Of a stretch of 64,000 bases of DNA, positions 56,970 through 64,000 are shown piece after piece. The notes below the pieces were generated by a model, which worked only from the letters and a program-made list of their open reading frames with translations, did no database searches and was not told the origin of the DNA. The stretch is from Microbacterium sp. (GTDB lineage Bacteria > Actinomycetota > Actinomycetes > Actinomycetales > Microbacteriaceae), in NCBI RefSeq assembly GCF_031179285.1, contig NZ_JAPSHY010000004.1, positions 1 through 64,000 on the forward strand. Direction: 5' to 3'. How positions within the stretch are numbered: position 1 is the first letter of the stretch; every line of letters starts with the position of its first letter. The position numbers were made by a program, and so were the translations under genes.

Positions 56970-57620
56970 TCAGTCCTTGATGAGGATCCCGAGACCCGCG
57001 GCGATCGTCGGTGCGAGCTGCTGCACCTGGAAGGGCGTCAGCGTCGTGCCGCGGAGGCTGTTCGCGTCGAGGAACGCCAGAGCGTCGAGGCCTCTCAGAT
57101 CGACGTCGGCGGCGCGCATGCCGCGCGGATCGACCTCATCGGCCGTCGCGCTCGTGAACCGGACGCGGGTGAGTTCGGCCTGAGGCATGTCGAGAGTGCG
57201 GATGCTGCACCCGGTCACCTCGGCGTCGTCCACGCGCGCACCGCTGAGCGTCAGATAGTCGATGCGGACGTCGCGGAGGTCGAGTTCGGCGATGCGGCTG
57301 CCGCTGAGATCCAGGGTCCCGATCCTCCCTCCCGAGATGCGAAGGCGCCGGATGCTCGCGCCGCGAAGGACGAGAGAGGCCAGTCTGACGTCTGTCATCG
57401 CGACGTCGAGCAGCGTGGCGCCGGTGAGATCGACGGTTCCGGCATCCGCGGTGATCACGCACTGCTCCAGTGATGCGTACGCGAGATCCGCCTCGCCGTC
57501 GAGCACGAGACGCGCCGCCAGCAGGTCGGCGCGGCGGGACGGAACGGCCGCCGCGAGCGTGTCAGGCAGATCCGGACGCGTGACGCGCGGCGGGACCGGG
57601 GATTCGGGGGAGCGTGCCAT
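56970..57620 (-). CDS. Pentapeptide-repeat protein
   Basis: The 216-aa protein has a central run of A(D/N)LXX-like pentapeptide repeats (about residues 45-185; LDLSGSRIAELDLRDVRIDYL and similar), which form a right-handed quadrilateral beta-helix. Such proteins can mimic DNA and bind gyrase (MfpA, Qnr), but many have unknown roles; nothing here proves gyrase binding. TAGGCT lies 6 nt before the ATG, with no separate Shine-Dalgarno beyond the GAGG in the spacer. Confidence 0.85.
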   Translation of the reverse strand: MARSPESPVPPRVTRPDLPDTLAAAVPSRRADLLAARLVLDGEADLAYASLEQCVITADAGTVDLTGATLLDVAMTDVRLASLVLRGASIRRLRISGGRIGTLDLSGSRIAELDLRDVRIDYLTLSGARVDDAEVTGCSIRTLDMPQAELTRVRFTSATADEVDPRGMRAADVDLRGLDALAFLDANSLRGTTLTPFQVQQLAPTIAAGLGILIKD

Positions 57621-57626
57621 TCCTCG

Positions 57627-57632
57627 AGCCTA
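57627..57632 (-). promoter_or_regulatory. -10 box of the pentapeptide gene (TAGGCT, 6 nt from ATG)
   Basis: Identical in sequence and spacing to the dcp promoter. It lies 26 bp from the divergent ileS -10 box (TAGACT, 57658-57663), so the two promoters probably compete for polymerase. Confidence 0.5.
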
Positions 57633-57669
57633 GGATGCCGGGACCGGGCCCTGCGCGTAGACTGGGGTT

Positions 57670-57864
57670 ACGAGCATCGATCCGGCCATCACCGGGGAGC
57701 TCTCGGAAGAACGGTCGCGAGACTCAGTAGAACCGAGCGGGGCAGGCCCGTCACAGCCGCAGTGAGAGTGGCACCGCCGTGAGGCGGGGCACGTGGGGTG
57801 GTACCGCGGTCCGCGAGGATCGTCCCTGCAGCAGCATCCGCCACGACGATCACTGCGAGACGAC
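57670..57864 (+). promoter_or_regulatory. T-box riboswitch leader of ileS (translational, ultrashort stem I)
   Basis: The leader holds the T-box consensus GGGTGGTACCGCGG at 57796-57809, which pairs with the uncharged tRNA acceptor end. At its 5' end a tiny stem I is visible: GAGC pairs with GCTC, and CCGG-CCATCA-CCGG forms the top, with the isoleucine codon ATC (57688-57690) in the terminal loop as specifier. No terminator with a T-run precedes the ATG at 57865, so control is at translation. -10 box TAGACT at 57658-57663 places the start near 57670. Confidence 0.88.
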
Positions 57865-60800
57865 ATGACCTACCCGCGCACCTCCTCCTTCGGCCCCGCC
57901 GCCGACTCCTCGACGAACTCGGTCGTACCGAGCCCGCGCTTTCCCGAGATCGAACGCGAAGTGCTCGACTTCTGGGAGGCCGACGGCACCTTCCGCGCCT
58001 CGATCGAGCAGCGTGACGGCGCCCCGGAATGGGTGTTCTACGACGGCCCGCCATTCGCCAACGGACTGCCGCACTACGGACACCTCCTCACCGGTTATGC
58101 CAAGGACGTCTTCCCTCGATTCCAGACCATGACCGGGCACCGGGTCGACCGGGTCTTCGGCTGGGACACGCACGGGCTCCCGGCGGAGCTCGAGGCGATG
58201 AAGCAGCTCGGCATCACGGAGAAGAGCGAGATCGAAGCCATGGGCGTCGGCACGTTCAACGCGAAGGCGCGCGACTCCGTGCTCGCCTACACCCACGAGT
58301 GGCAGGACTACGTCACCCGTCAGGCACGGTGGGTCGACTTCGAGCGTGGCTACAAGACCCTCGACCTCGGGTACATGGAGAGCGTGCTCTGGGCCTTCAA
58401 GACGCTGTACGACAAGGGGCTGGCCTACGAGGGCTATCGCGTGCTGCCCTACTGCTGGCGCGATGAGACCCCGCTGTCGGCGCACGAACTGCGCATGGAC
58501 GACGACGTGTATCAGATGCGCCAGGATCCGTCGGTCACGGTGACGTTCCCGCTCGTGGGCGCCAAGGCCGAGTCGCTCGGCCTCACCGGCGTCCGCGCCC
58601 TCGCCTGGACGACGACGCCGTGGACCCTGCCGACGAACCTCGCGCTCGCCGTCGGACCGGACATCGACTACGTCGTGCTGCCTGCGGGGCCGGAGGGCGC
58701 CGCAGACGTGAAGCAGGGGCGCGCGGCCCCCGAAGCCGATCGCGTGGCGGTCGAGGCGTCCGCCCACCGGTACCTCCTCGCCCGCGACCTCGTCGGCGGC
58801 TACGCCAAGGATCTCGGCTACGAGTCGGCCGATGACGCGCTGGCGGCCGTAGACGCCACCCTCAAGGGTGCGGAGCTGCAGGACGTCGCCTACGACCGCC
58901 TGTTCGACTACTACGCGGACGCGGACACCTACGGCACGCACCACGCCTGGCGCATCCTCATCGACGACTACGTCACGACCACGGACGGCACCGGCATCGT
59001 CCACCAGGCACCCGCCTACGGTGAGGACGATCAGCGCGTCGCCGAGGCCGCCGGCATCCCGACCATCATCTCGCTGGACGACGGCGGACGCTTCCTGCCG
59101 AATGTCACGGATGTGGCCGGCGAGCTGTGGATGGATGCCAACTCCGCTCTCGTGCGCCTGATCCGCGACGACGGACGCCTCGTACGCCTGCAGAGCTACG
59201 AGCACTCGTACCCGCACTGCTGGCGCTGCCGGAATCCCCTGATCTACAAGGCGGTGTCGAGCTGGTTCATCCGCGTCACCGACATCAAGGACAGGATGCT
59301 CGCCAACAACGAGCAGATCACGTGGGTGCCGGAGAACGTCAAGGACGGGCAGTTCGGCAAGTGGCTCGAGGGCGCCCGCGACTGGTCGATCAGCCGCAAC
59401 CGGTACTGGGGATCGCCCATCCCGATCTGGAAGAGCGACGACCCCGAGTACCCCCGCGTGGACGCATACGGCTCGCTGGAAGAGCTGGAGCGCGACTTCG
59501 GCACACTGCCGCGCAACGCCGAGGGCGAGGTCGACCTGCACCGCCCGTACATCGACGATCTCACCCGGCCGAACCCCGACGATCCCACCGGCCGGAGCAC
59601 GATGCGGCGCATCGAGGACGTCTTCGACGTGTGGTTCGATTCCGGCTCCATGCCGTACGCGCAGGTGCACTACCCGTTCGAGAACCAGGAGTGGTTCGAT
59701 GCGCACGCGCCGGCGGACTTCATCGTGGAGTACATCGGGCAGACCCGCGGCTGGTTCTACGTCATGCACGTGCTCTCGACGGCGCTGTTCGACCGTCCGG
59801 CCTTCACCGGCGTCAGCTGCCACGGCATCGTCCTCGGCAGCGACGGCTACAAGATGTCGAAGTCACTGCGCAACTACCCCGACGTCAGCGAGGTCTTCGA
59901 CCGCGACGGCTCCGATGCGATGCGCTGGTTCCTGATGTCGAGCTCCGTGCTGCGCGGCGGCAACCTCGTCGTCACGGAGGAAGGCATCCGCGCCGGCGTC
60001 CGCGAGTTCCTGTTGCCGCTGTGGAGTTCGTGGTACTTCTTCGCCACGTATGCGAACGCCGCGGGCGGCGCGGACGGCGGCGGGTACGACGCGACTTGGC
60101 GAACGGACTCGACGGACGTGCTCGACCGGTACATCCTCGCCCGCACCGGTGACCTCGTCCGCGAGGTGAAGGCAGACCTCGAGGGCCTGGACTCCACGAC
60201 GGCCGCCGCGCGACTGCGGGACTTCGCCGAAGTGCTGACGAACTGGTACATCCGCCGCTCCCGTGACCGGTTCTGGATGGGAGTGACCGACGATCCGCGC
60301 AGCCGCGACGCGTTCGACACGCTCTACACGGTGTTGGAGACGCTCACGCGCGTGGCGGCGCCGCTGGTGCCTCTCGTGAGCGAACGGGTGTGGCAGGGCC
60401 TCACCGGACAGCGCAGCGTCCATCTCGCCGATTGGCCGGATGCCGCCGCCTTCCCCGCGGCCGATGACATCCGTGACGCGATGGATGCCGTCCGCGAGCT
60501 GTCCAGTGTCGGCAATGCCCTCCGCAAGAAGGAGAAGCTGCGCGTGCGGCTTCCGCTGGCGCGCTTCACGGTGGTCTCGCCGCAGGCGGAAGCGCTGGCG
60601 CAGTTCGAGGAGATCCTGCGCGACGAACTGAACGTCAAGGCCGTCGAGACCGTGCCGCTGACGCCGACGACTGCTGCCGAGTACGGCATCAGTCACCGGC
60701 TGAGCGTGAACGCGAGGGCGGCGGGCCCGCGGCTCGGCAAGAACGTCCAGACGGTGATCAGGGCGGCCAAGGCCGGCGACTGGTCGGAGGTCGACGGGGC

Positions 60801-61278
60801 GGTCACAGCGGGCGGCGTCGCTCTGGAGCCTTCCGAGTACGAGCTCGCACTGGAGACGACGGGGCGCCCCGAAGGCGAGGCTCTGGCCATCGTGCCGTCG
60901 GGCGGCTTCGTGCTGCTCGACACGCGGACGACCCCGGAACTCGAGGCGGAGGGCCTCGCTCGCGACGCGATCCGCGTTGTGCAGGAGGCCAGGAAGAACG
61001 CCGGACTCGACGTCAGCGACCGCATCGGTCTCGCTCTCAACGTCGCGCCGCAGGATGCGGCGGCTCTGAACGCGCACGCCGAGCTGATCGCGGGGGAGAC
61101 CCTGGCGATCGGCTTCGCGGTGCAGGCGACGGAGGACATGGAGATGCTCGTCGACACCGTGACCAGTCCCGGCGACGGAGTGTTCCGTTCGGGCGTCCGC
61201 GCGCTCGGCGCTGCGAAGGCACCGATCATCGTGACGATCGATGCCACCGTGGTGAGCGAAGCGGTGGCGACATCGTGA
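57865..61278 (+). CDS. ileS: Isoleucyl-tRNA synthetase (eukaryote-like type 2)
   Basis: IleRS charges tRNA-Ile and edits valine. The 1137-aa protein has the HYGH variant of the HIGH motif (70-73), KMSKS at 663-667, the editing-domain [11 protein letters not shown] threonine-rich block and a long C-terminal domain. HYGH and length fit the IleRS2 group, which is usually mupirocin tolerant. ATG 57865 follows the T-box leader; an upstream in-frame extension from 57793 would run through the T-box and is rejected. GTGA overlap with folC. Confidence 0.96.
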   Translation: MTYPRTSSFGPAADSSTNSVVPSPRFPEIEREVLDFWEADGTFRASIEQRDGAPEWVFYDGPPFANGLPHYGHLLTGYAKDVFPRFQTMTGHRVDRVFGWDTHGLPAELEAMKQLGITEKSEIEAMGVGTFNAKARDSVLAYTHEWQDYVTRQARWVDFERGYKTLDLGYMESVLWAFKTLYDKGLAYEGYRVLPYCWRDETPLSAHELRMDDDVYQMRQDPSVTVTFPLVGAKAESLGLTGVRALAWTTTPWTLPTNLALAVGPDIDYVVLPAGPEGAADVKQGRAAPEADRVAVEASAHRYLLARDLVGGYAKDLGYESADDALAAVDATLKGAELQDVAYDRLFDYYADADTYGTHHAWRILIDDYVTTTDGTGIVHQAPAYGEDDQRVAEAAGIPTIISLDDGGRFLPNVTDVAGELWMDANSALVRLIRDDGRLVRLQSYEHSYPHCWRCRNPLIYKAVSSWFIRVTDIKDRMLANNEQITWVPENVKDGQFGKWLEGARDWSISRNRYWGSPIPIWKSDDPEYPRVDAYGSLEELERDFGTLPRNAEGEVDLHRPYIDDLTRPNPDDPTGRSTMRRIEDVFDVWFDSGSMPYAQVHYPFENQEWFDAHAPADFIVEYIGQTRGWFYVMHVLSTALFDRPAFTGVSCHGIVLGSDGYKMSKSLRNYPDVSEVFDRDGSDAMRWFLMSSSVLRGGNLVVTEEGIRAGVREFLLPLWSSWYFFATYANAAGGADGGGYDATWRTDSTDVLDRYILARTGDLVREVKADLEGLDSTTAAARLRDFAEVLTNWYIRRSRDRFWMGVTDDPRSRDAFDTLYTVLETLTRVAAPLVPLVSERVWQGLTGQRSVHLADWPDAAAFPAADDIRDAMDAVRELSSVGNALRKKEKLRVRLPLARFTVVSPQAEALAQFEEILRDELNVKAVETVPLTPTTAAEYGISHRLSVNARAAGPRLGKNVQTVIRAAKAGDWSEVDGAVTAGGVALEPSEYELALETTGRPEGEALAIVPSGGFVLLDTRTTPELEAEGLARDAIRVVQEARKNAGLDVSDRIGLALNVAPQDAAALNAHAELIAGETLAIGFAVQATEDMEMLVDTVTSPGDGVFRSGVRALGAAKAPIIVTIDATVVSEAVATS

Positions 61279-62627
61279 GCGAACGCCAGCGCGCCGACGC
61301 CGTCTATGAAGCGCTGCTGACCCGGGCGGGTGAGCGATGGGTGCAGCCGCGAAAAGAGCGGACCGCACGCATCCTCGCCTTCCTCGATGATCCCCAGCGC
61401 ACCTACCGCGTCGTGCACATCACGGGCACGAACGGCAAGACGTCCACAGCTCGGATGATCGAAAGCCTGCTGCGCGCCCACGGTCTGCGCACAGGGCTGT
61501 TCACCAGTCCGCATCTGGAACGCTTCACCGAACGCATCGTGATCGACGGGGAACCCATCGCCGACGCCGCTGTCGCCGACGCGTGGGACGAGATCGAGCC
61601 CTTCGTCGACATCGTCGACGCCGAGCTCGAGGCGGCCGGCGATGCGGCGCTGACGTTCTTCGAACTCCTCACGGTGCTCGCCTTCGTCGCTGCCGCCGAC
61701 GCGCCCGTCGACGTGCTCGTGCTCGAGGTCGGGATGGGAGGGGAGTGGGATTCGACGAACACCGCCGACGGTGACGTCGCAGTCTTCACACCGATCGACA
61801 TCGACCATGCCGACCGTCTCGGCGACACGATCTCCGAGATCGCCCGCGTCAAGGCGGGGATCATCAAGGAGGGCGCGGCCGTCGTCTCGGCCGAGCAGCC
61901 GCCTGAGGCCGCGGCGGTCCTGCGCCGTGCCGCCGCCGACAGGGATGCCACGATCGCCTTCGAAGGGACGGAGTTCGGCCTCGCCGATCAGAAGCTCGCC
62001 GTCGGGGGACAGCTCCTCACCATCCGGGGCCTTGCGGGGGAGTACGTCGAGGAGTACCTGCCGCTCTATGGGGCGCACCAGGGCCACAACGCCGCCCTCG
62101 CGGTCGCCGCCGTCGAGTCGCTCATCGGCGGCGGTGCGCAGCAGATCGCCGGCGACATCGTCTCGGAGGGGCTGCAGGCGGCGACGTCGCCGGGACGCCT
62201 CCAGCTGGTCGGCATCGGCCCGACCGTGGTCGTCGATGCCGCTCACAACCCGCACGGGGCTGCCGCCCTCGCGCAGGCCCTCGACGACAGCTTCGACTTC
62301 GACGAATGGGGGATCGTGCTCGGGGTGCTCTCCGACAAGGACGCCGCCGGTATCGTCTCGCGCCTGGCCCCCGCCGCCGCGCACGTCTTCGCGACCGCTC
62401 CCGACTCCGAGCGCGCCAGCGACGCGGATGCCGTGGCCGACCTCGTCGAACGATCGGGACACCGCGTCACCGTGCACCCGACGCTCGCCGAAGCCGCCGA
62501 CGCCGCCAGGGAGTGGGCATCGTCATCGGATCGCCGCGCCGTCGCCATCGCGGGATCGGTGGTGCTCGCCGGCGAGGCGATCGCGCTGTCCGAGGCCGAG
62601 GACTGGAAGTCGGGGTGGCGCGCGTGA
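61275..62627 (+). CDS. folC: Folylpolyglutamate synthase / dihydrofolate synthase
   Basis: FolC adds glutamate to dihydropteroate and then to tetrahydrofolate. The 450-aa Mur-ligase-fold protein has the P-loop [13 protein letters not shown] near residue 50, the [11 protein letters not shown] block, the [10 protein letters not shown] metal region and the C-terminal VDAAHNPHG motif. The GTG start overlaps ileS and its stop overlaps the DUF4233 gene, forming one ileS-folC-DUF4233-ndk transcript. Confidence 0.96.
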   Translation: MSERQRADAVYEALLTRAGERWVQPRKERTARILAFLDDPQRTYRVVHITGTNGKTSTARMIESLLRAHGLRTGLFTSPHLERFTERIVIDGEPIADAAVADAWDEIEPFVDIVDAELEAAGDAALTFFELLTVLAFVAAADAPVDVLVLEVGMGGEWDSTNTADGDVAVFTPIDIDHADRLGDTISEIARVKAGIIKEGAAVVSAEQPPEAAAVLRRAAADRDATIAFEGTEFGLADQKLAVGGQLLTIRGLAGEYVEEYLPLYGAHQGHNAALAVAAVESLIGGGAQQIAGDIVSEGLQAATSPGRLQLVGIGPTVVVDAAHNPHGAAALAQALDDSFDFDEWGIVLGVLSDKDAAGIVSRLAPAAAHVFATAPDSERASDADAVADLVERSGHRVTVHPTLAEAADAAREWASSSDRRAVAIAGSVVLAGEAIALSEAEDWKSGWRA

Positions 62628-63043
62628 ATGCTCGTGTCCGGCCCGCGCGTTCGCCGCGGACGCTCGTTCAAAAACTCGCCCCGATCGTGCTCGGCTTCGA
62701 GGCGGTCGTGGTGCTGCTCGTCGGTCTGACCATCTTCGGCCTCAAGGCGCTGCCCGCCGGAATCGAGCAGTGGTGGGCGATCGTGGGAGCCGCGGTGGTG
62801 GCGCTCGCGTGCCTGGCCACCGCGGGCATGATCACCCGTCCGTGGGCGATCACCGTGGGATGGACGCTGCAGGTCATCATCGCGCTCTCGGCCTTCCTCC
62901 TCCCGGCTGTCGCACTGGTCGCGCTGATTTTCGGCGGCATGTGGGCGTATGCGACGATCGTGGGGGCCCGGCTGGACGCACGACGCCCCGCTGAGCCCCG
63001 CCGGCTCCACACCGAGACAGAGACTCAGACAGAGAGTGAATGA
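62624..63043 (+). CDS. DUF4233 membrane protein
   Basis: The 139-aa protein has about four predicted membrane helices (residues 17-42, 48-68, 74-92 and 95-115) between a basic N-terminus and a polar Thr/Glu-rich tail. It matches the actinobacterial DUF4233 family, which lies between folC and ndk; the function is unknown. The GTG at 62624 overlaps folC (GTGA), and ndk begins 1 nt after its stop. Confidence 0.88.
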   Translation: MNARVRPARSPRTLVQKLAPIVLGFEAVVVLLVGLTIFGLKALPAGIEQWWAIVGAAVVALACLATAGMITRPWAITVGWTLQVIIALSAFLLPAVALVALIFGGMWAYATIVGARLDARRPAEPRRLHTETETQTESE

Positions 63044-63044
63044 C

Positions 63045-63461
63045 ATGGCCACCGAAGAAACGCTCGTCCTCGTCAAGCCCGACGGCGTCGCCCGCGGGCT
63101 CACCGGCACGATCCTCGCCCGCATCGAAGCGAAGGGATACGCGCTCGTCGACATCCGGCTGGTCGATCCCGACCGCGACCTCCTCGCGGCCCACTACGCA
63201 GAGCACGAGGGCAAACCGTTCTACGAGCCGCTGCTGGAGTTCATGCTCTCCGGGCCGTCGGTCGCCATCCGCCTCGCGGGCAACCGTGTGATCGAAGGCT
63301 TCCGTTCGCTCGCCGGCACCACCGACCCGACGACTGCTGCCCCGGGAACCATCCGTGGCGACTTCGGTCGCGACTGGGGTCTCGCCGTGCAGCAGAACCT
63401 CGTGCACGGCTCGGACAGCCCGGAGTCGGCCGCGCGTGAGCTGTCGATCTGGTTCGACTGA
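63045..63461 (+). CDS. ndk: Nucleoside-diphosphate kinase
   Basis: Ndk balances nucleoside triphosphate pools by a phospho-His ping-pong mechanism. The 138-aa protein has LVLVKPDGVARGL at the N-terminus and the active-site His in NLVHGSDS near residue 117. Length is standard. It ends the ileS operon at a terminator shared with the convergent VKOR gene. Confidence 0.97.
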   Translation: MATEETLVLVKPDGVARGLTGTILARIEAKGYALVDIRLVDPDRDLLAAHYAEHEGKPFYEPLLEFMLSGPSVAIRLAGNRVIEGFRSLAGTTDPTTAAPGTIRGDFGRDWGLAVQQNLVHGSDSPESAARELSIWFD

Positions 63462-63470
63462 ACCGTCCGT

Positions 63471-63522
63471 TCGACAAGAGGCCCGTCGTTCCGATCAGAG
63501 TCGGTCCGGCGGGCTTTGTCGA
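63471..63522. terminator. Terminator between ndk and VKOR gene
   Basis: TCGACAA...GCCCG at the left pairs with CGGGC...TTGTCGA at the right (63510-63522), with a small bulge and a 24-nt loop that can form its own small hairpin. It can stop transcription from both sides. Confidence 0.7.
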
Positions 63523-63523
63523 T

Positions 63524-64000
63524 TCAGAACAGGGCCCGCTCGATCTCGCCGACCATGTCGATGCCGGCCAGCTGCGCCAGCACGAGGATGAGCGCGTAGG
63601 CGAGGACACTGGCGAGCGGCACCCAGACCATCAGTGTGCCGGCGCGCTCCTGCGCCTTCGCGGACCGCGTGAAGGCGCCGTTGCGGACGAGGTGGAGCAT
63701 CGTCGCGAAGAAGGTCGGGATCGTCACGGCCCATGTCACCATGCACCAGGGGCAGAGCACCGTCAGCACGAACAGGCTCTGTGCGATCAGCCAGCAGACG
63801 AAGCCGAATGCGAACGTCACCCCGGCGCCGAAGGTCAGCCAGAACCAGCGCGGAAAGTGAGCGCCGGCGAGCACGGCGACGCCCACGACGAGCGGCGCCA
63901 CCCAGCCGGTGATGCCGAGAATCGGGTTCGGAAATCCGAACACTTCGCCCTGCCAGGACTCGAGATTCTTGCCACACTGGATGAAGGCGCTGATATCGCA
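63524..64000 (-). CDS. Vitamin K epoxide reductase family protein (partial, 5' end outside window)
   Basis: VKOR proteins reoxidise the thiol-disulfide oxidoreductases that fold secreted proteins, passing electrons to quinone. The visible 158 residues include the periplasmic-loop Cys pair (CDISAFIQCGKN, at the window edge), the active-site CPWC in LCPWCMVTW, and about four membrane helices. The frame is open to the end of the window with no start, so an N-terminal helix lies beyond it. An internal ATG at 63943 would omit the loop cysteines and is rejected. Confidence 0.88.
   Translation of the reverse strand, partial: CDISAFIQCGKNLESWQGEVFGFPNPILGITGWVAPLVVGVAVLAGAHFPRWFWLTFGAGVTFAFGFVCWLIAQSLFVLTVLCPWCMVTWAVTIPTFFATMLHLVRNGAFTRSAKAQERAGTLMVWVPLASVLAYALILVLAQLAGIDMVGEIERALF

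Noticed and set aside
57850..61368. Long minus-strand frames opposite ileS
   Set aside because: IleRS motifs are intact in the plus frame. The opposite frames are Val/Asp/Arg-rich shadows.
63524..63943. VKOR gene starting at the internal ATG at 63943
   Set aside because: The frame stays open upstream and encodes the conserved loop cysteines (CDISAFIQCGKN), so the true start is outside the window.

Overview
The window is high-GC DNA (about two thirds G+C by eye) with GC-rich third codon positions, frequent GTG starts and dense 1-4 nt ATGA/GTGA gene overlaps. RbpA, WhiA, a ClpP1-ClpP2 pair, a eukaryote-type IleRS behind a translational T-box leader, DUF4233 and a VKOR-family oxidoreductase together indicate an actinobacterium. 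Gene order and protein sequences best fit Microbacteriaceae, probably Microbacterium (inference). No insertion sequence, prophage, CRISPR array or rRNA was seen.

Region by region. 27-17413 (+) is core chromosome: rpsA, coaE, a GNAT enzyme, uvrB, a divergent zinc-ribbon/OhrR-like pair, uvrA, uvrC-rapZ-whiA, sodA, the glycolytic run gap-pgk-tpiA, then secG-rbpA. 17486-18727 (-) is a membrane-anchored putative zincin, followed by oppositely oriented tRNA-Gly(TCC) and tRNA-Pro(TGG). 19139-29614 (+) holds tig, a TPR protein, clpP1-clpP2, a BKACE-family enzyme, a deoxyribose operon (SorC/DeoR-type regulator, deoC, aldehyde dehydrogenase, truncated ALDH-like protein), clpX and a NUDIX hydrolase. 29655-32353 (-) holds a methyltransferase and dcp. 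32502-33355 (+) is an HTH regulator with a 72-aa partner, preceded by a striking 14-bp-period repeat array. 33370-36200 (-) is valS and a small overlapping gene.

The accessory heart of the window is 36300-56956. A minus-strand operon encodes a peptide ABC importer (binding protein with a C-terminal membrane anchor, two permeases, fused double ATPase), an S66 L,D-carboxypeptidase-like enzyme and two leaderless-secretion (no signal peptide) serine hydrolases. Next come an M20 amidohydrolase and, divergently, a COG3375-like GNAT, an SIS protein that lacks the RpiR helix-turn-helix, an NSAR/OSBS-type enolase-superfamily enzyme, an M19 dipeptidase, a class I glutamine amidotransferase, a class C serine hydrolase and a second complete peptide ABC importer. 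GNAT + NSAR + M20 is the known three-enzyme set for irreversible D- to L-amino-acid conversion through N-succinyl intermediates. Together with the dipeptidases and two importers, it suggests a locus for taking up and salvaging D-amino-acid-containing (peptidoglycan-type) peptides.

56970-64000 returns to core genes: a pentapeptide-repeat protein (-), the ileS T-box, ileS-folC-DUF4233-ndk (+), and a VKOR gene (-) cut by the window end. A recurring regulatory pattern is a TANNNT -10 box exactly 6-7 nt before the start codon, which predicts leaderless transcripts for several genes.
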